A stretch of DNA of 64,000 nucleotides, taken from NCBI GenBank assembly GCA_902825875.1, contig CADECP010000031.1, positions 1 to 64,000 of the forward strand, written 5' to 3'. Below the pieces are notes generated by a model. The model was not told where the DNA came from. It saw nothing but the letters and a program-made list of their open reading frames with translations, and did no database searches. Source of the DNA: an uncultured Acidobacteriota bacterium (GTDB taxonomy: Bacteria > Acidobacteriota > Blastocatellia > RBC074). The position numbers were made by a program, and so were the translations under genes. Each line of letters begins with the position of its first letter. Position 1 is the first letter of the stretch. This document shows, piece after piece, positions 45,661 to 54,287 of the stretch.

Positions 45661-46226
45661 CGTTTTGACCCGGCCTCTGACAACAGTTGCTGCAACATTT
45701 CGATTTGTCTTTGCTGCATTTCGATCAACGCCATCCAATCGTGTTCACGCAACTGAGTCAACTTTTCCTGCAATTGCAAAATTTCCAGTTCGGCTTTGAT
45801 GTTTACTTCGTAATCGTGGGCAGCCTGTTCGCGGTCTTTGGCAGCCATGCGGTTCTGGCTCATCATAATCACCGGAGCCTGAAGCGCGGCGATGCAGGAC
45901 AGAATCAGGTTCAGCAAAATGTACGGGTAAGGATCGTACGCTCTGGCTGCCAGCACGAAGGTGTTGAACAGCATCCACGCAACCAACAGTGCCAGAAACA
46001 GAAAGATGAATTTCCAACTGCCGCCGAACTCAGCGACTTTGTCGGCCACGCGCTGACCGAACGTCAGTTGTTCGTCAAATTCGCTGATCACATCGCGCGC
46101 AATGTGGCGACGGTTGATGAAGCGTTCGACGATTTCGCGTTCCTTGGGCGGCAGTTTTTCCAGTTCAATCTTGAGCAGTTTGCGCGCAGTTTCCTGGCGA
46201 TTGATTTTGACAACTTTATGATTCAT
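45657..46226 (-). CDS. DUF1003 membrane protein
   Basis: 189 aa. It has the DUF1003 core: DQLTFGQRVADKVAEFGGSWKFI, a first membrane helix, PYPYILLNLILSCIAALQAPVIMMSQNR and a second, and a long C-terminal coiled-coil (KAELEILQLQEKLTQLREH). The family is of unknown function, often beside cation transporters. GGAGG precedes the ATG. It is translationally coupled to the CDF exporter, so it may aid metal homeostasis (inference). Confidence 0.9.
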   Translation of the reverse strand: MNHKVVKINRQETARKLLKIELEKLPPKEREIVERFINRRHIARDVISEFDEQLTFGQRVADKVAEFGGSWKFIFLFLALLVAWMLFNTFVLAARAYDPYPYILLNLILSCIAALQAPVIMMSQNRMAAKDREQAAHDYEVNIKAELEILQLQEKLTQLREHDWMALIEMQQRQIEMLQQLLSEAGSKR

Positions 46227-46241
46227 CCGGCCTCCGTTGGG

Positions 46242-46574
46242 TTATGGCTTCGGCATCGAGATCAGGGTTTCGCCCGGCAACGAAGGTTCAAAGACTGACA
46301 GTTTTTCGTCTTCAACCAGCGGGCCTGTGATTTCAAAGATGGCTTTCAATCGCGGATCGGCCATCAATCGTCGCCAAGCGTCGTCAAATTCCGCCAGCGA
46401 ATCGAATTCCCACAATTCCAGGTATTCCTGAGCATCGCCAATCACGCTGCGCCAGATGCCCCAGAATCGAAAGCCGTGTTCGCGGATCAGCGGCAAGGTT
46501 CGTTCGGCGAATGTTTGATCGTACAGTGCCACGTGATGTGCGCGCAGCTTGTAAGAAATTTTCAGCAGAACCAT
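46242..46574 (-). CDS. NIPSNAP-family small protein
   Basis: 110 aa, ferredoxin-like dimeric alpha/beta-barrel fold, with the family features LYDQTFAERTLPLIREHGFRFWGIW and YLELWEFDSLAEFDDAW. The biochemical role of most bacterial members is unknown. AAGGAA precedes the ATG. It lies 15 bp upstream of the DUF1003 gene and is likely co-transcribed. Confidence 0.85.
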   Translation of the reverse strand: MVLLKISYKLRAHHVALYDQTFAERTLPLIREHGFRFWGIWRSVIGDAQEYLELWEFDSLAEFDDAWRRLMADPRLKAIFEITGPLVEDEKLSVFEPSLPGETLISMPKP

Positions 46575-46685
46575 GTCTGTTCCTTTTCAAAAATAAGTTC
46601 GAATGAGTTTGGGAAGGTAGGCATTGTCCAACGAAGCGGGCTGGCTGACAAATTGTCACGAGGCTGAGGAAATGTATGATTCAAA

Positions 46686-47924
46686 TCATTCGTAACGTAA
46701 AGCTTCGACCGGGTCGAGCCGCGAAGCCCGAACTGCCGGATACAAACCGAAGATCAAACCCACCGCCGCCGAAACCCCAAACGACATCGCAATCGAAGTT
46801 CCCGTCACGACTGTATTCCATTCCGCATAAAGCGCCACCAGCCGTGAAGCCGCAAAGCCAAACATGACGCCAATCAATCCACCGACGAAGCTGATCGTCA
46901 GGGCTTCGATCAAAAATTGTTGCCAGATGTCTCGCCGCCGAGCGCCCATTGCCCGGCGAACTCCGATTTCACGAGTCCGTTCCAGAATGTTGGCCAGCAT
47001 GATGTTCATAATGCCAATGCCGCCAACCAGCAGCGAAATGCTGGCGATGCAGCTCATGACTATATTGAAAATCCGCTGAGTCCGCTGGTTCTGTTCCAGC
47101 AATTCGCGCGGGACGACAATCGAATAATCGTCGGCTTTGCCGTGAGTGTTGGCCAGCACCTGACTGATTAAAACTGCGCTGGATTTCAGCGCGTCGGTGT
47201 TTTTCAAACTGACGACGATTTCATCCAGTTCGGATTCAAAGCGTTTCAACTCAAATTTCTTCAGCGCCGTCGCCAGCGGAACGTAAATGTCGTTGCTGAA
47301 ATCTTGCAGCTTGACGCCCTCGAATTCGTCTTTGCTCAGGTTGTTGTCGGCCAAAACTCCAACGACGGTGAACCACATCTTGTCAATTTTGATCGTCTGA
47401 CCCAGAGGCGAAGCCGTGCCGAAAAGTTTTTGTTTGACGCGGGTGCCGATAACGCAAAACTGTTCAAAATCTTTTTGATCGCTTTCGGAAAGAAAACTGC
47501 CTTCGGCCAGATCGTAGCGGGCAAGTCGGAAATAGCTGGGCGTGACACCGACAACATTGGAATCGTCACTTTTGCCTTTGAATGAAAACACCTGAAAAGT
47601 CTTGACCCGTTTGCGCGCGGAATAAGTTTCCAGATCGGGCGTGACATCGTTGATGGCTTTTACGTCGCGCAAACTGAGGCCGATGGAATTTTCTCGAATC
47701 TTCTTCAAGTCTTCGTCTTTCATTTCGCGGTCTTTGACGATGACGTTTCGCAATCCCATCGTGTCAATGATCCGCAAACTTTCCTTTTCGGCTCCAGCGC
47801 CGATTGAAAGCATGGCGATGACTGCGCCGACGCCGAAGATCATGCCCAGCATCGTCAAAAAAGTTCGCAGCTTGTGACCGGTCAAATTGCCAACGGCCAA
47901 ACCAATTTCGTTTAGGTGTCTCAT
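46686..47924 (-). CDS. MacB-like ABC transporter permease
   Basis: 412 aa. It has the MacB/FtsX layout: a first helix with a HKLRTFLTMLGMIFGVGAVIAM segment, a large periplasmic domain (about 45-280), then three C-terminal helices with the signature GIMNIMLANILERTREIGVRRAMGA. There is no fused ATPase domain, unlike full MacB (about 650 aa). The three adaptor genes upstream are typical partners, but no ATP-binding subunit is present in the window, so one must be supplied from elsewhere. The likely role is tripartite export of peptides or drugs. Confidence 0.9.
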   Translation of the reverse strand: MRHLNEIGLAVGNLTGHKLRTFLTMLGMIFGVGAVIAMLSIGAGAEKESLRIIDTMGLRNVIVKDREMKDEDLKKIRENSIGLSLRDVKAINDVTPDLETYSARKRVKTFQVFSFKGKSDDSNVVGVTPSYFRLARYDLAEGSFLSESDQKDFEQFCVIGTRVKQKLFGTASPLGQTIKIDKMWFTVVGVLADNNLSKDEFEGVKLQDFSNDIYVPLATALKKFELKRFESELDEIVVSLKNTDALKSSAVLISQVLANTHGKADDYSIVVPRELLEQNQRTQRIFNIVMSCIASISLLVGGIGIMNIMLANILERTREIGVRRAMGARRRDIWQQFLIEALTISFVGGLIGVMFGFAASRLVALYAEWNTVVTGTSIAMSFGVSAAVGLIFGLYPAVRASRLDPVEALRYE

Positions 47925-47942
47925 AGCTACTCATTCGATATG

Positions 47943-48049
47943 TGGAGTGCTGCGGCTTGACGCAGCTTTGATATTCTCAGCTAAACGATTTCTGTAACCG
48001 GAAGCTTTTAGCTGCGAAAGAAAAGCGGTGTCGAGCCACCGCACTCCAA
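47943..48049. repeat. large imperfect palindrome between permease and adaptor genes
   Basis: Starting with TGGAGTGCTGCGG and ending with its imperfect complement (CCACCGCACTCCA), the arms pair over about 45 positions with several mismatches. The right arm contains a nested hairpin, GCGGTG-tcgag-CCACCGC. Architecture is like the nested palindromes at 26-88 and 42595-42660. Confidence 0.7.
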
Positions 48050-48055
48050 AGTTTT

Positions 48056-49339
48056 TTATTTGTCTTTTTTCGCCTCGTCTTTGGTTTCGCGTTTCACGTC
48101 CGGCGGATTCAGCGCCAAAGTTTGTCCGGCTTGTAATCCTTCGGTAACGACGACCTGGATCATGTCGCCGGTTCCCAATTTCACTTTGATTGGTTCAAAC
48201 TGGCCAGCACCTTTGACGACATAAACGAAATAATCGGATTCCTTTTTCACTACGGCGCTGCGCGGAACGACGATCACCGATTGCAAAGAAGTCGCGCTGA
48301 TTTCTGCTTTCAACTTCACGCCGGGTTTCATCAGATTCACGTCGTTTTTATCCAGTGAAACCACCGTCTGGAAATATTTGACCGGAGAATCCCGGTCAAT
48401 CGGACGCGCCAGGTTGTCTATGCTTTTGACCTTTCCGGTGAACGTGACGCCGGGAAACGGGTCGAGCGAAACGGTGACGGTCTGGTCTTTCTTCAATTCT
48501 CCCGCGTCTTTTTCCAGCACGTAACATTTGGCTTCCATCTTGTCCGGGTTGACCAGATTGAACAGCGTCTGGCCGATGAAAACTGTCCGACCGGATTGAA
48601 TCGAAAACCCTCCGAAAAAGAAATCCGGGTTGGCGTAAACGATGATTCCCGAAGCAGGCGAAATCAGTTTCAACGAAGTCAGCGCGCGTTCGACCTGACC
48701 GATTTTGCTGTTGGCTTGCTGGCGTTCCAGCAACAGGATGGCTTCGTCCAGCGTGTAAACCTTGCCTTTCAAACTCAGCCGCGCGTCGGCAAAGACCAGT
48801 TTCTGTTCGGTGAATTCCTTGTCCAGTTGGCCTTCGATGATCTGGCGGCGGGAGTAAATCTTTTCGTCTTTCGGCAAAAACTCGTTGATCTTTTGCAGTT
48901 CCAGTTCGGCGATGCGTTTGTCTTTGCTGATGTCGGTTTTCTCGGTTCCCGAAGCCAGTTCGCCTTTGGTGATTTTCTGGTTGGCGGCATTCAGGCTGGA
49001 ACGATGCTCCAACATTTCCAAATCCAGATCGGTTGGATCGAATTCGGCCAGCACATCGCCTTTGTTGACGTGACGGCCATCGGCAACGACTTCGGCAATT
49101 CGCAAACGTTGCACAGGCACAAACGGCACGGCGATGGTCATTGATTCCGAAGACTGCAATTCTCCGTTGGCGGAAATGCGAATGGTGAAATCGCGCGGCT
49201 GAATCGCCATCGTCAACGGCAAGACTTCGGACGAAGTCGTCGGCCACGCTCGGCGAGCGGCGTAAATGACTGCTGAAACCAACGCCGTCAGCAAGACAGC
49301 AATCAATGCGATGCGAACAAATTTGGGTGGTCGTTTCAT
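48056..49339 (-). CDS. efflux periplasmic adaptor (HlyD/MacA-like), first of three
   Basis: About 427 aa. An N-terminal signal anchor (FVRIALIAVLLTALVSAVIYA), then barrel-sandwich/lipoyl halves (VADGRHVNKGDVLAEFDP and ISPASGIIVYANPDFF), a long helical hairpin between them, and a beta-barrel plus membrane-proximal domain ending in VTEGLQAGQTLALNPPD. It links an inner-membrane transporter to an outer-membrane channel. ATG 49339 is preferred; a TTG at 49363 is an alternative start. Confidence 0.9.
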   Translation of the reverse strand: MKRPPKFVRIALIAVLLTALVSAVIYAARRAWPTTSSEVLPLTMAIQPRDFTIRISANGELQSSESMTIAVPFVPVQRLRIAEVVADGRHVNKGDVLAEFDPTDLDLEMLEHRSSLNAANQKITKGELASGTEKTDISKDKRIAELELQKINEFLPKDEKIYSRRQIIEGQLDKEFTEQKLVFADARLSLKGKVYTLDEAILLLERQQANSKIGQVERALTSLKLISPASGIIVYANPDFFFGGFSIQSGRTVFIGQTLFNLVNPDKMEAKCYVLEKDAGELKKDQTVTVSLDPFPGVTFTGKVKSIDNLARPIDRDSPVKYFQTVVSLDKNDVNLMKPGVKLKAEISATSLQSVIVVPRSAVVKKESDYFVYVVKGAGQFEPIKVKLGTGDMIQVVVTEGLQAGQTLALNPPDVKRETKDEAKKDK

Positions 49340-49380
49340 TCTCTTTGGCCTTGTGGGATTCAACCCAGCGAACGGTTTGG

Positions 49381-49473
49381 AGATAACGGAACAAACGAAA
49401 ATAACTGAAAAAACGGAAAAGAAGCGGCTGAGCTTCCGTCCATTCCGTTATTTCCGTTTGTTCCGTTATCTAT
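49381..49473. repeat. AACGGAA-type palindrome between adaptor genes
   Basis: The left arm (AGATAACGGAACAAACG then near-repeats of AACGGAA) is the reverse complement of the right arm with two mismatches over 29 bases. The word AACGGAA iterates about every 7-12 bases in each arm. It lies in the gap of 153 bp between two adaptor genes. Confidence 0.8.
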
Positions 49474-49492
49474 TTTTCAATACCCTCAGCCG

Positions 49493-50749
49493 CTATTTTG
49501 CTTTGGAAAAATCACTGGCGATTTTGTCGCCAGCTTTCAAACCTTCGGTGATGATGATGTCTGTGCCGTTTGAATCGCCCAGCTTGACGGTGCGCTCTTG
49601 CCAGCCTTGTTCGGTTTTCAATTTAACGCGCGAACCTTCCGCCGTTGATCGAACGGCTTTCAGCGGAACGGCCAGACAATTTTCCACCGCGCCGGTTTCG
49701 ATTTTGGTTTTGTTGCTCATACCCGGACGCATCGTAGCCACGTCCAATTGATCCAGTTCGATTTGCACATCAATGATTTTGTTTTGAATGTCCCAGGCTT
49801 TGGGGCGAATCAACGTGCCGATTTTTTTAATCGTGCCCGCGTAGGATTTGCCCTGAAAAGCATCAATCGTGATTTCGGCGCGTTGGCCTTCTTTGATTTT
49901 GCCCAGATCAACTTCGGGCACGAAGGCTTCGGCGATGATCGTCGTCAGGTTGGGAATTTCCAGAATGGATTGGCCAGACCAGACGTTTTCGCCAACCTGG
50001 AATCGTTCGCCGTTCCACTTGGTTTTGTAAATCACCACGCCGTCACGGTCGGCTTTGGCCTGAAAGTTTTTCATGCCGTCGTTGATCTGAGTGACTTTAT
50101 TTTCGGCGCGCGACTTTTTGCTTTGGATGATTTGGTAGGTGGCTTCGCTGGATTTCTTGTGCCATTCGACGCGCTCTTTCAACGCTTCGACTTCGCGCCG
50201 AGCCTGTTCAAACGCCAGCTTGTCTTCTTCGACTTTGTTGGGCACGTCGAATTTCGGATCGCTGGTTTGTTTCAGCCGCAACTTTTCGTAATTGTTTTCC
50301 GCCGCAGCCAGCCGCGATTTCAATTCCTGCCGTTCCAGGTCAATCTGGACTTTGGTTTTTTCCAGTTCCTTGTTGGCTTGATCCAGTTCGTTTTGAAACC
50401 GCTGCAAATCGTCGCGGACTTTTTGCGCGTCAAAACTTATCAGCGGGTCGCCGAGTTTCACCTGCTTGCCTTCGGCGGCCATGTTGACGATCTGGAATTG
50501 CCAGTAATTGCCGAACTCCGGCGGAGCGCCGAAATCCTGCGTCGAAGTGGCTTTCAAAACTCCGACGGCATCCACGCTGAATTTCAAGTTGCGCTCAGTG
50601 ACGGTGAATTCTTCGCCGGTGGCAGTGACTTTCGGAAACAGAGACTGCCATTTCGATTGGCCGCTCGGCGAAAACAGAAAGTATCCGGCAGCGGCCAAAG
50701 CGGCGATGACAACGAAGCTGATTGCGATTTTGCGGGTTCGTTTCGGCAT
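49493..50749 (-). CDS. efflux periplasmic adaptor (HlyD/MacA-like), second of three
   Basis: 418 aa. A signal anchor (AISFVVIAALAAAGYFLF), then AAEGKQVKLGDPLISFDA (first lipoyl half), a coiled-coil hairpin about 115-245 (RFQNELDQANKELEKTKVQ), a second lipoyl half with ADRDGVVIYKTKWNGE, and a beta-barrel including KEGQRAEITIDAFQGKSYAG. The membrane-proximal domain ends ITEGLKAGDKIASDFSKAK. Same strand and spacing as the other two adaptors, so all three are probably made together. Confidence 0.9.
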   Translation of the reverse strand: MPKRTRKIAISFVVIAALAAAGYFLFSPSGQSKWQSLFPKVTATGEEFTVTERNLKFSVDAVGVLKATSTQDFGAPPEFGNYWQFQIVNMAAEGKQVKLGDPLISFDAQKVRDDLQRFQNELDQANKELEKTKVQIDLERQELKSRLAAAENNYEKLRLKQTSDPKFDVPNKVEEDKLAFEQARREVEALKERVEWHKKSSEATYQIIQSKKSRAENKVTQINDGMKNFQAKADRDGVVIYKTKWNGERFQVGENVWSGQSILEIPNLTTIIAEAFVPEVDLGKIKEGQRAEITIDAFQGKSYAGTIKKIGTLIRPKAWDIQNKIIDVQIELDQLDVATMRPGMSNKTKIETGAVENCLAVPLKAVRSTAEGSRVKLKTEQGWQERTVKLGDSNGTDIIITEGLKAGDKIASDFSKAK

Positions 50750-50769
50750 GGCTTACCTCATTTTCTCAT

Positions 50770-50836
50770 CCACGAAGGACACGAAGAAACACGAAGAAAC
50801 TTTGAAAAACTTCGTGCCGCTTCGTGTTCTTCGTGG
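50770..50836. repeat. CACGAAG-type palindrome between adaptor genes
   Basis: The left arm starts CCACGAAGGACACGAAG and continues with further CACGAAG units; the right arm is the complement (CTTCGTG...TTCGTGTTCTTCGTGG). A 20-base, A-rich centre separates them. Related to 43797-43864 and 56357-56424. Confidence 0.82.
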
Positions 50837-50844
50837 ACGTTTTT

Positions 50845-52128
50845 TTACCGATTCAATATCTTGTCGCCCTCTTTCAGCGCGCCGTTGCTGGCAACGACGT
50901 AATGCAGCGCGTCGGCTCCCAAAATGGTGACGGCGATTTGGCGTTGTTCGTTTGGTTTGCTGCCGGATTCCAATCGAACGACGTTGGCGGCTTCGTTTTC
51001 AAACCTGACCGCAGAGCGTGGAATCAGAAATTGCGCTTCGGTTTCGTTGACGATCACCGAGACCTGAGCCGACATGCCCGGCTTCATGATTTCGGTCACG
51101 GTGCGATCCAGTGAAATTGTCACGCGAAAGATTTTGGCTTTGGACATCCAACCGGCTTTGACGGCGGTTTGAGAAATCTCTTTGACCGCGCCCGTAATCA
51201 TCGTCTCCGGGTAACTGTCCAAGCGGATTTCGCAGCGACTGCCGATGGAAAGCTTCGGCCCGTCCACTTCGTTGACCATCGCCAGCACTTCCATTTCGGT
51301 CAGATCGGGCAAACGAACAATCGGCCAACCGCTCCACACGACATCGCCGACCTGCATGCGGCGGCGGCCTTCCCAGTGTTCGGCGTAAAGCACCATTCCG
51401 TCCGCCGGAGCCTTGATTCGCATGCCGTCAAGGTTGGATTTGGCTCGGTCAAGCTGGACTTGCAGCTTTTGCTTATCAATCGTTTTGACCTGCAATTCGG
51501 CGGCGAATTCTTTTTTCTTCTGTTCGATCTTGGCCAGATGGTTGTCGTATTCAGTTTTGGCTTTTTCCAGCGTCAGTTGAGCTTCCTGAAATTCGCGCCG
51601 AGCTTGGACTTCGGCTGGAATTTTGGCTTTCAGCTTGGCTTGTTCCTGTGCCAGCCAGAGCTTGCTCAATTCGACTTCCAAATCCCTGAGTTGCGCTTCG
51701 TGTTGAGATTGAGTGCGGACGATTTCGTTGTCGGCGGCGACGATGCGGTCTTCGGTGTCTTTGATTCGCGTCAGGAAGGTGCTGCTGTCCAATTCGACGA
51801 CGCGCTCGCCCGCTTTGATGACTGCGCCTTCGGGCGGCATGAAAACGATTTTCGCGTCGTCCGAAGCCCCGGAGTAAATCGTCCGCGAACGTACCGCGCG
51901 CAATTCGCCATCCAGCAACAAAGTTTTCTTGATCGAACCTTTGCGAACTTCGACGGTTGGCAAATTGGAGCTAGGCGAATCCGCAGAAGCAAGCGCGTTC
52001 GTTATCGGATTGGTGCGAAAACGAGGAAAGAAAATCAGCGCCAGCAGCGACAACAGCAAAACGCAGCCTGTGCCAATTACAAAAATTTGGCGCAGATGCT
52101 CGCGCGGTTTGAAAGCGTGGGTGGTCAT
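50845..52128 (-). CDS. efflux periplasmic adaptor (HlyD/MacA-like), third of three
   Basis: 427 aa. A signal anchor (FVIGTGCVLLLSLLALIFF), a lipoyl half with PPEGAVIKAGERVVELDS, a long coiled-coil (about 140-255; EIVRTQSQHEAQLRDLEVEL), second half with KAPADGMVLYAEHWEG, then a beta-barrel (SIGSRCEIRLDSYPETMITG). It is first in transcription order (adaptor 3, 2, 1, permease). The three adaptors are paralogues with diverged hairpins. Confidence 0.9.
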   Translation of the reverse strand: MTTHAFKPREHLRQIFVIGTGCVLLLSLLALIFFPRFRTNPITNALASADSPSSNLPTVEVRKGSIKKTLLLDGELRAVRSRTIYSGASDDAKIVFMPPEGAVIKAGERVVELDSSTFLTRIKDTEDRIVAADNEIVRTQSQHEAQLRDLEVELSKLWLAQEQAKLKAKIPAEVQARREFQEAQLTLEKAKTEYDNHLAKIEQKKKEFAAELQVKTIDKQKLQVQLDRAKSNLDGMRIKAPADGMVLYAEHWEGRRRMQVGDVVWSGWPIVRLPDLTEMEVLAMVNEVDGPKLSIGSRCEIRLDSYPETMITGAVKEISQTAVKAGWMSKAKIFRVTISLDRTVTEIMKPGMSAQVSVIVNETEAQFLIPRSAVRFENEAANVVRLESGSKPNEQRQIAVTILGADALHYVVASNGALKEGDKILNR

Positions 52129-52249
52129 AGCTTTCTCCTACAGTTGATTGATGGATGACAAGATTTCTACCGAGACAGTCGGCCAAACGTTGAACGGAGA
52201 ATTGAAGTTTCAATTCTTTAGTAATTGGGAGGAAAGGGCGGCGAGGTGG

Positions 52250-52339
52250 CAAAAAGCAAAAGGCAAATATCAAAGATCAAAAATGAGAAGCGAGAGAGCT
52301 TCTGACTTTTGATCTTTGATATTTGCCTTTTGCTTTTTG
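52250..52339. repeat. CAAAAGG-type palindrome upstream of the third adaptor gene
   Basis: The arms (52250-52281 and 52308-52339) are perfect or almost perfect complements over about 32 bases and contain iterated CAAAAGGCAAA-type words. A small hairpin (AGAAGC-gagaga-GCTTCT) sits in the centre. It lies between M28 peptidase stop and adaptor start. The same word family recurs at 60418-60510. Confidence 0.85.
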
Positions 52340-52348
52340 ATTTTCAGT

Positions 52349-53989
52349 TTACGGACGCGCTGGCGGCAGAGCAGGCATCTGTCCTGCGGCAAAACGCGGC
52401 AGCAGGTTGTCGCTCATTGCCAGATGATAAATCGCAGCGGCGATGACGATGGCCGATTTTTTGGCGTCGTCTTCGATGATGCGTTCGTAAGTATCCAGGT
52501 TCGTGTGCCAGGTGATATTGAAGTATTCAATCGGGTCTTGAGCGACGCCGATGCCCGGCAAACCGGCCTGGTTGAAAGAAGTGTGATCCGAACCGCCCAG
52601 CCCACGGCTGCGCGAAGGCAGCACGCCGAAAAAGCCATAATCTTCGAACGGTGCAAGCGCGGCACGTAATCCGGCAGCAGATTCGTCGGAGCCGAACACG
52701 CTCATTCCGCGAGCCTTGCCGGTTCCAGAATCAATGTTGAAATAACCGCCGAACTTGGCGAATTCCGGTTTGGGATTTTCCGCCGAACCGAAATGTTCTT
52801 TGACGTAGGCTTGCGAACCGAGCAGTCCCTGTTCTTCGCCGCTCCACAGTGCGACGCGGATCGTTCGGCGCGGAGCCTTGATCGCGCCCGCTTTGACCAG
52901 CGCGTTGATGATGCGCGCGGCTTCCATCATCGTCGCGCAGCCGATGGCGTTGTCGGTCGCTCCGGTCGCGGCGTGCCACGAATCCAAATGGCCGCCCAGC
53001 ATAATGACTTCGTCTTTTTTATCTGTGCCGGGAACTTCGGCAACGGCGTTGTACGAAGTTTTGCCTTCGGGATAGTTGCGATTGACGATGTTGACTTCGA
53101 CTTCGACCGGCGTGCCGTCAGCCAGGACACGGCTGATGCGACCGTAATCTTCATTGCTGATGATGGCCGTCGGCACATTTTTCGACGGATCGAATGTGCG
53201 ATTGTTAAACGCGCGAATGCGGCGCTGTTCCATTCCGCTGTCGTTGAACCGAACCAGCGCGCCGCCGGTCAGCAAAAAGTCATCAAGCCGTTCGGCGACT
53301 TCGCGGGCGTTGAGCTTTTTGGGTTGGCCGGGTTGAGCTTGCTGTTGCGGAGGGCCGCCGGGTCCGCCCGGACGATTGCCGCCACCGCCAGCAGTCGGGC
53401 TGCCGGAAAAGCGAGCTTTGGCTTGAGCTTCGTCCATGCGCTTGGCGGGCGGGTTGATGATGACCGGCAGCACGGCGTGTTTGCCAACCATGACAACCTT
53501 GCCTTTGATCTTCGGACGTTCGGAGTCCAGAAAAGCCTTGAATTCATCTTCAGTCGGATTGGAGGGCGGAATCAGTTGGTAAATCTGAGCCGTCACTGTT
53601 CCGTTGGTGCTCGGCGTCCAGCCAAGAATTTCGATCATCAAAGGCTCTTTGAACGGCGACAACACATGAGCCGTCGCTCGTTCGTTCAACCAACCGGCGT
53701 GGCCGAAATCCCACGATTCCAGATGAGCGTTGGTGAAGCCCCACCGCTCCATTTCCTTGATCGCCCACTTGGCGGCATTTTCGTGATTGGGCGAACCGGT
53801 CAAACGCGGGCCGTACACATCCGTGAAGTAATGCAGCACTCGCATAATTTGAGTGCTGTCCATTCCTTCTTTGCGGATTTTGGCCTGGATGTCAGCGTCG
53901 GCTCCGGCCAAAGGGGTCTGAGCCAGCGCCGACAACGGGCTAGCAAGCAGGGTCAAACAGAGCAGCATAACTCTGAATTTTCGCAGCAT
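52349..53989 (-). CDS. secreted M28-family metallopeptidase with PA-like insert
   Basis: About 546 aa. Signal peptide 1-24 ([17 protein letters not shown]). The di-zinc M28 ligands appear as [17 protein letters not shown] (His and Asp), [11 protein letters not shown] (Glu-Glu), FNIDSGTGK and a C-terminal WHTNLDT His. The region between about 130 and 310 carries a PA-like domain with a Gly/Pro/Gln-rich linker ([12 protein letters not shown]). It probably cleaves peptides in the periplasm or outside the cell. ATG 53989 is set by AAGGAG five bases upstream; the frame to 54079 is not used. Confidence 0.92.
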   Translation of the reverse strand: MLRKFRVMLLCLTLLASPLSALAQTPLAGADADIQAKIRKEGMDSTQIMRVLHYFTDVYGPRLTGSPNHENAAKWAIKEMERWGFTNAHLESWDFGHAGWLNERATAHVLSPFKEPLMIEILGWTPSTNGTVTAQIYQLIPPSNPTEDEFKAFLDSERPKIKGKVVMVGKHAVLPVIINPPAKRMDEAQAKARFSGSPTAGGGGNRPGGPGGPPQQQAQPGQPKKLNAREVAERLDDFLLTGGALVRFNDSGMEQRRIRAFNNRTFDPSKNVPTAIISNEDYGRISRVLADGTPVEVEVNIVNRNYPEGKTSYNAVAEVPGTDKKDEVIMLGGHLDSWHAATGATDNAIGCATMMEAARIINALVKAGAIKAPRRTIRVALWSGEEQGLLGSQAYVKEHFGSAENPKPEFAKFGGYFNIDSGTGKARGMSVFGSDESAAGLRAALAPFEDYGFFGVLPSRSRGLGGSDHTSFNQAGLPGIGVAQDPIEYFNITWHTNLDTYERIIEDDAKKSAIVIAAAIYHLAMSDNLLPRFAAGQMPALPPARP

Positions 53990-54020
53990 AGAGTTCTCCT
54001 TGTTGGGATGCGGGTTAAAT

Positions 54021-54156
54021 AGACAGGATTTACAGGATTCAACAGGATTTAGGAGTTGGGGTTTAGGAGTTAATGGCAATTGCTGGCCAGCCTAAATCCT
54101 AATTCCCAAATCCCGCTAAAAGCGCGTTCATCCTGTGAAATCGTGTAAATCCTGTC
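54021..54156. repeat. CAGGATT-type nested palindrome between M28 peptidase and glgA
   Basis: The outer arms repeat CAGGATT (AGACAGGATTTACAGGATTC on the left; complement near 54129-54156), and an inner pair of arms repeats GGATTTAGGAGTT-like words. Both pairs are reverse complements with mismatches. It lies in the 298-bp divergent gap upstream of both genes. Confidence 0.75.
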
Positions 54157-54203
54157 GAAAAATTTTGTCTTTATCGGCGGCTATTGTCGCTTTTTCGCGT
54201 TGC

Positions 54204-54233
54204 TTGACAAGCTTTCAAGCGCAACTTTAGACT
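54204..54233 (+). promoter_or_regulatory. sigma-70-type promoter of glgA
   Basis: TTGACA (54204-54209), 18-base spacer, TAGACT (54228-54233), 54 bp before the glgA ATG. The -35 box lies in GCTTGACAAGCTTTC (54202-54216), identical to the ubiX promoter. Confidence 0.55.
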
Positions 54234-54287
54234 CCGCGTCCAATTCGACAGACCAACAACGAACGCTTCATTTCCCTAAAACAAACG

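Noticed and set aside
50770-50836. CACGAAG repeats as a possible CRISPR array
   Set aside because: Units are 7-8 bases, adjacent, and mirrored to form a hairpin; there are no spacers of constant length and no cas genes.
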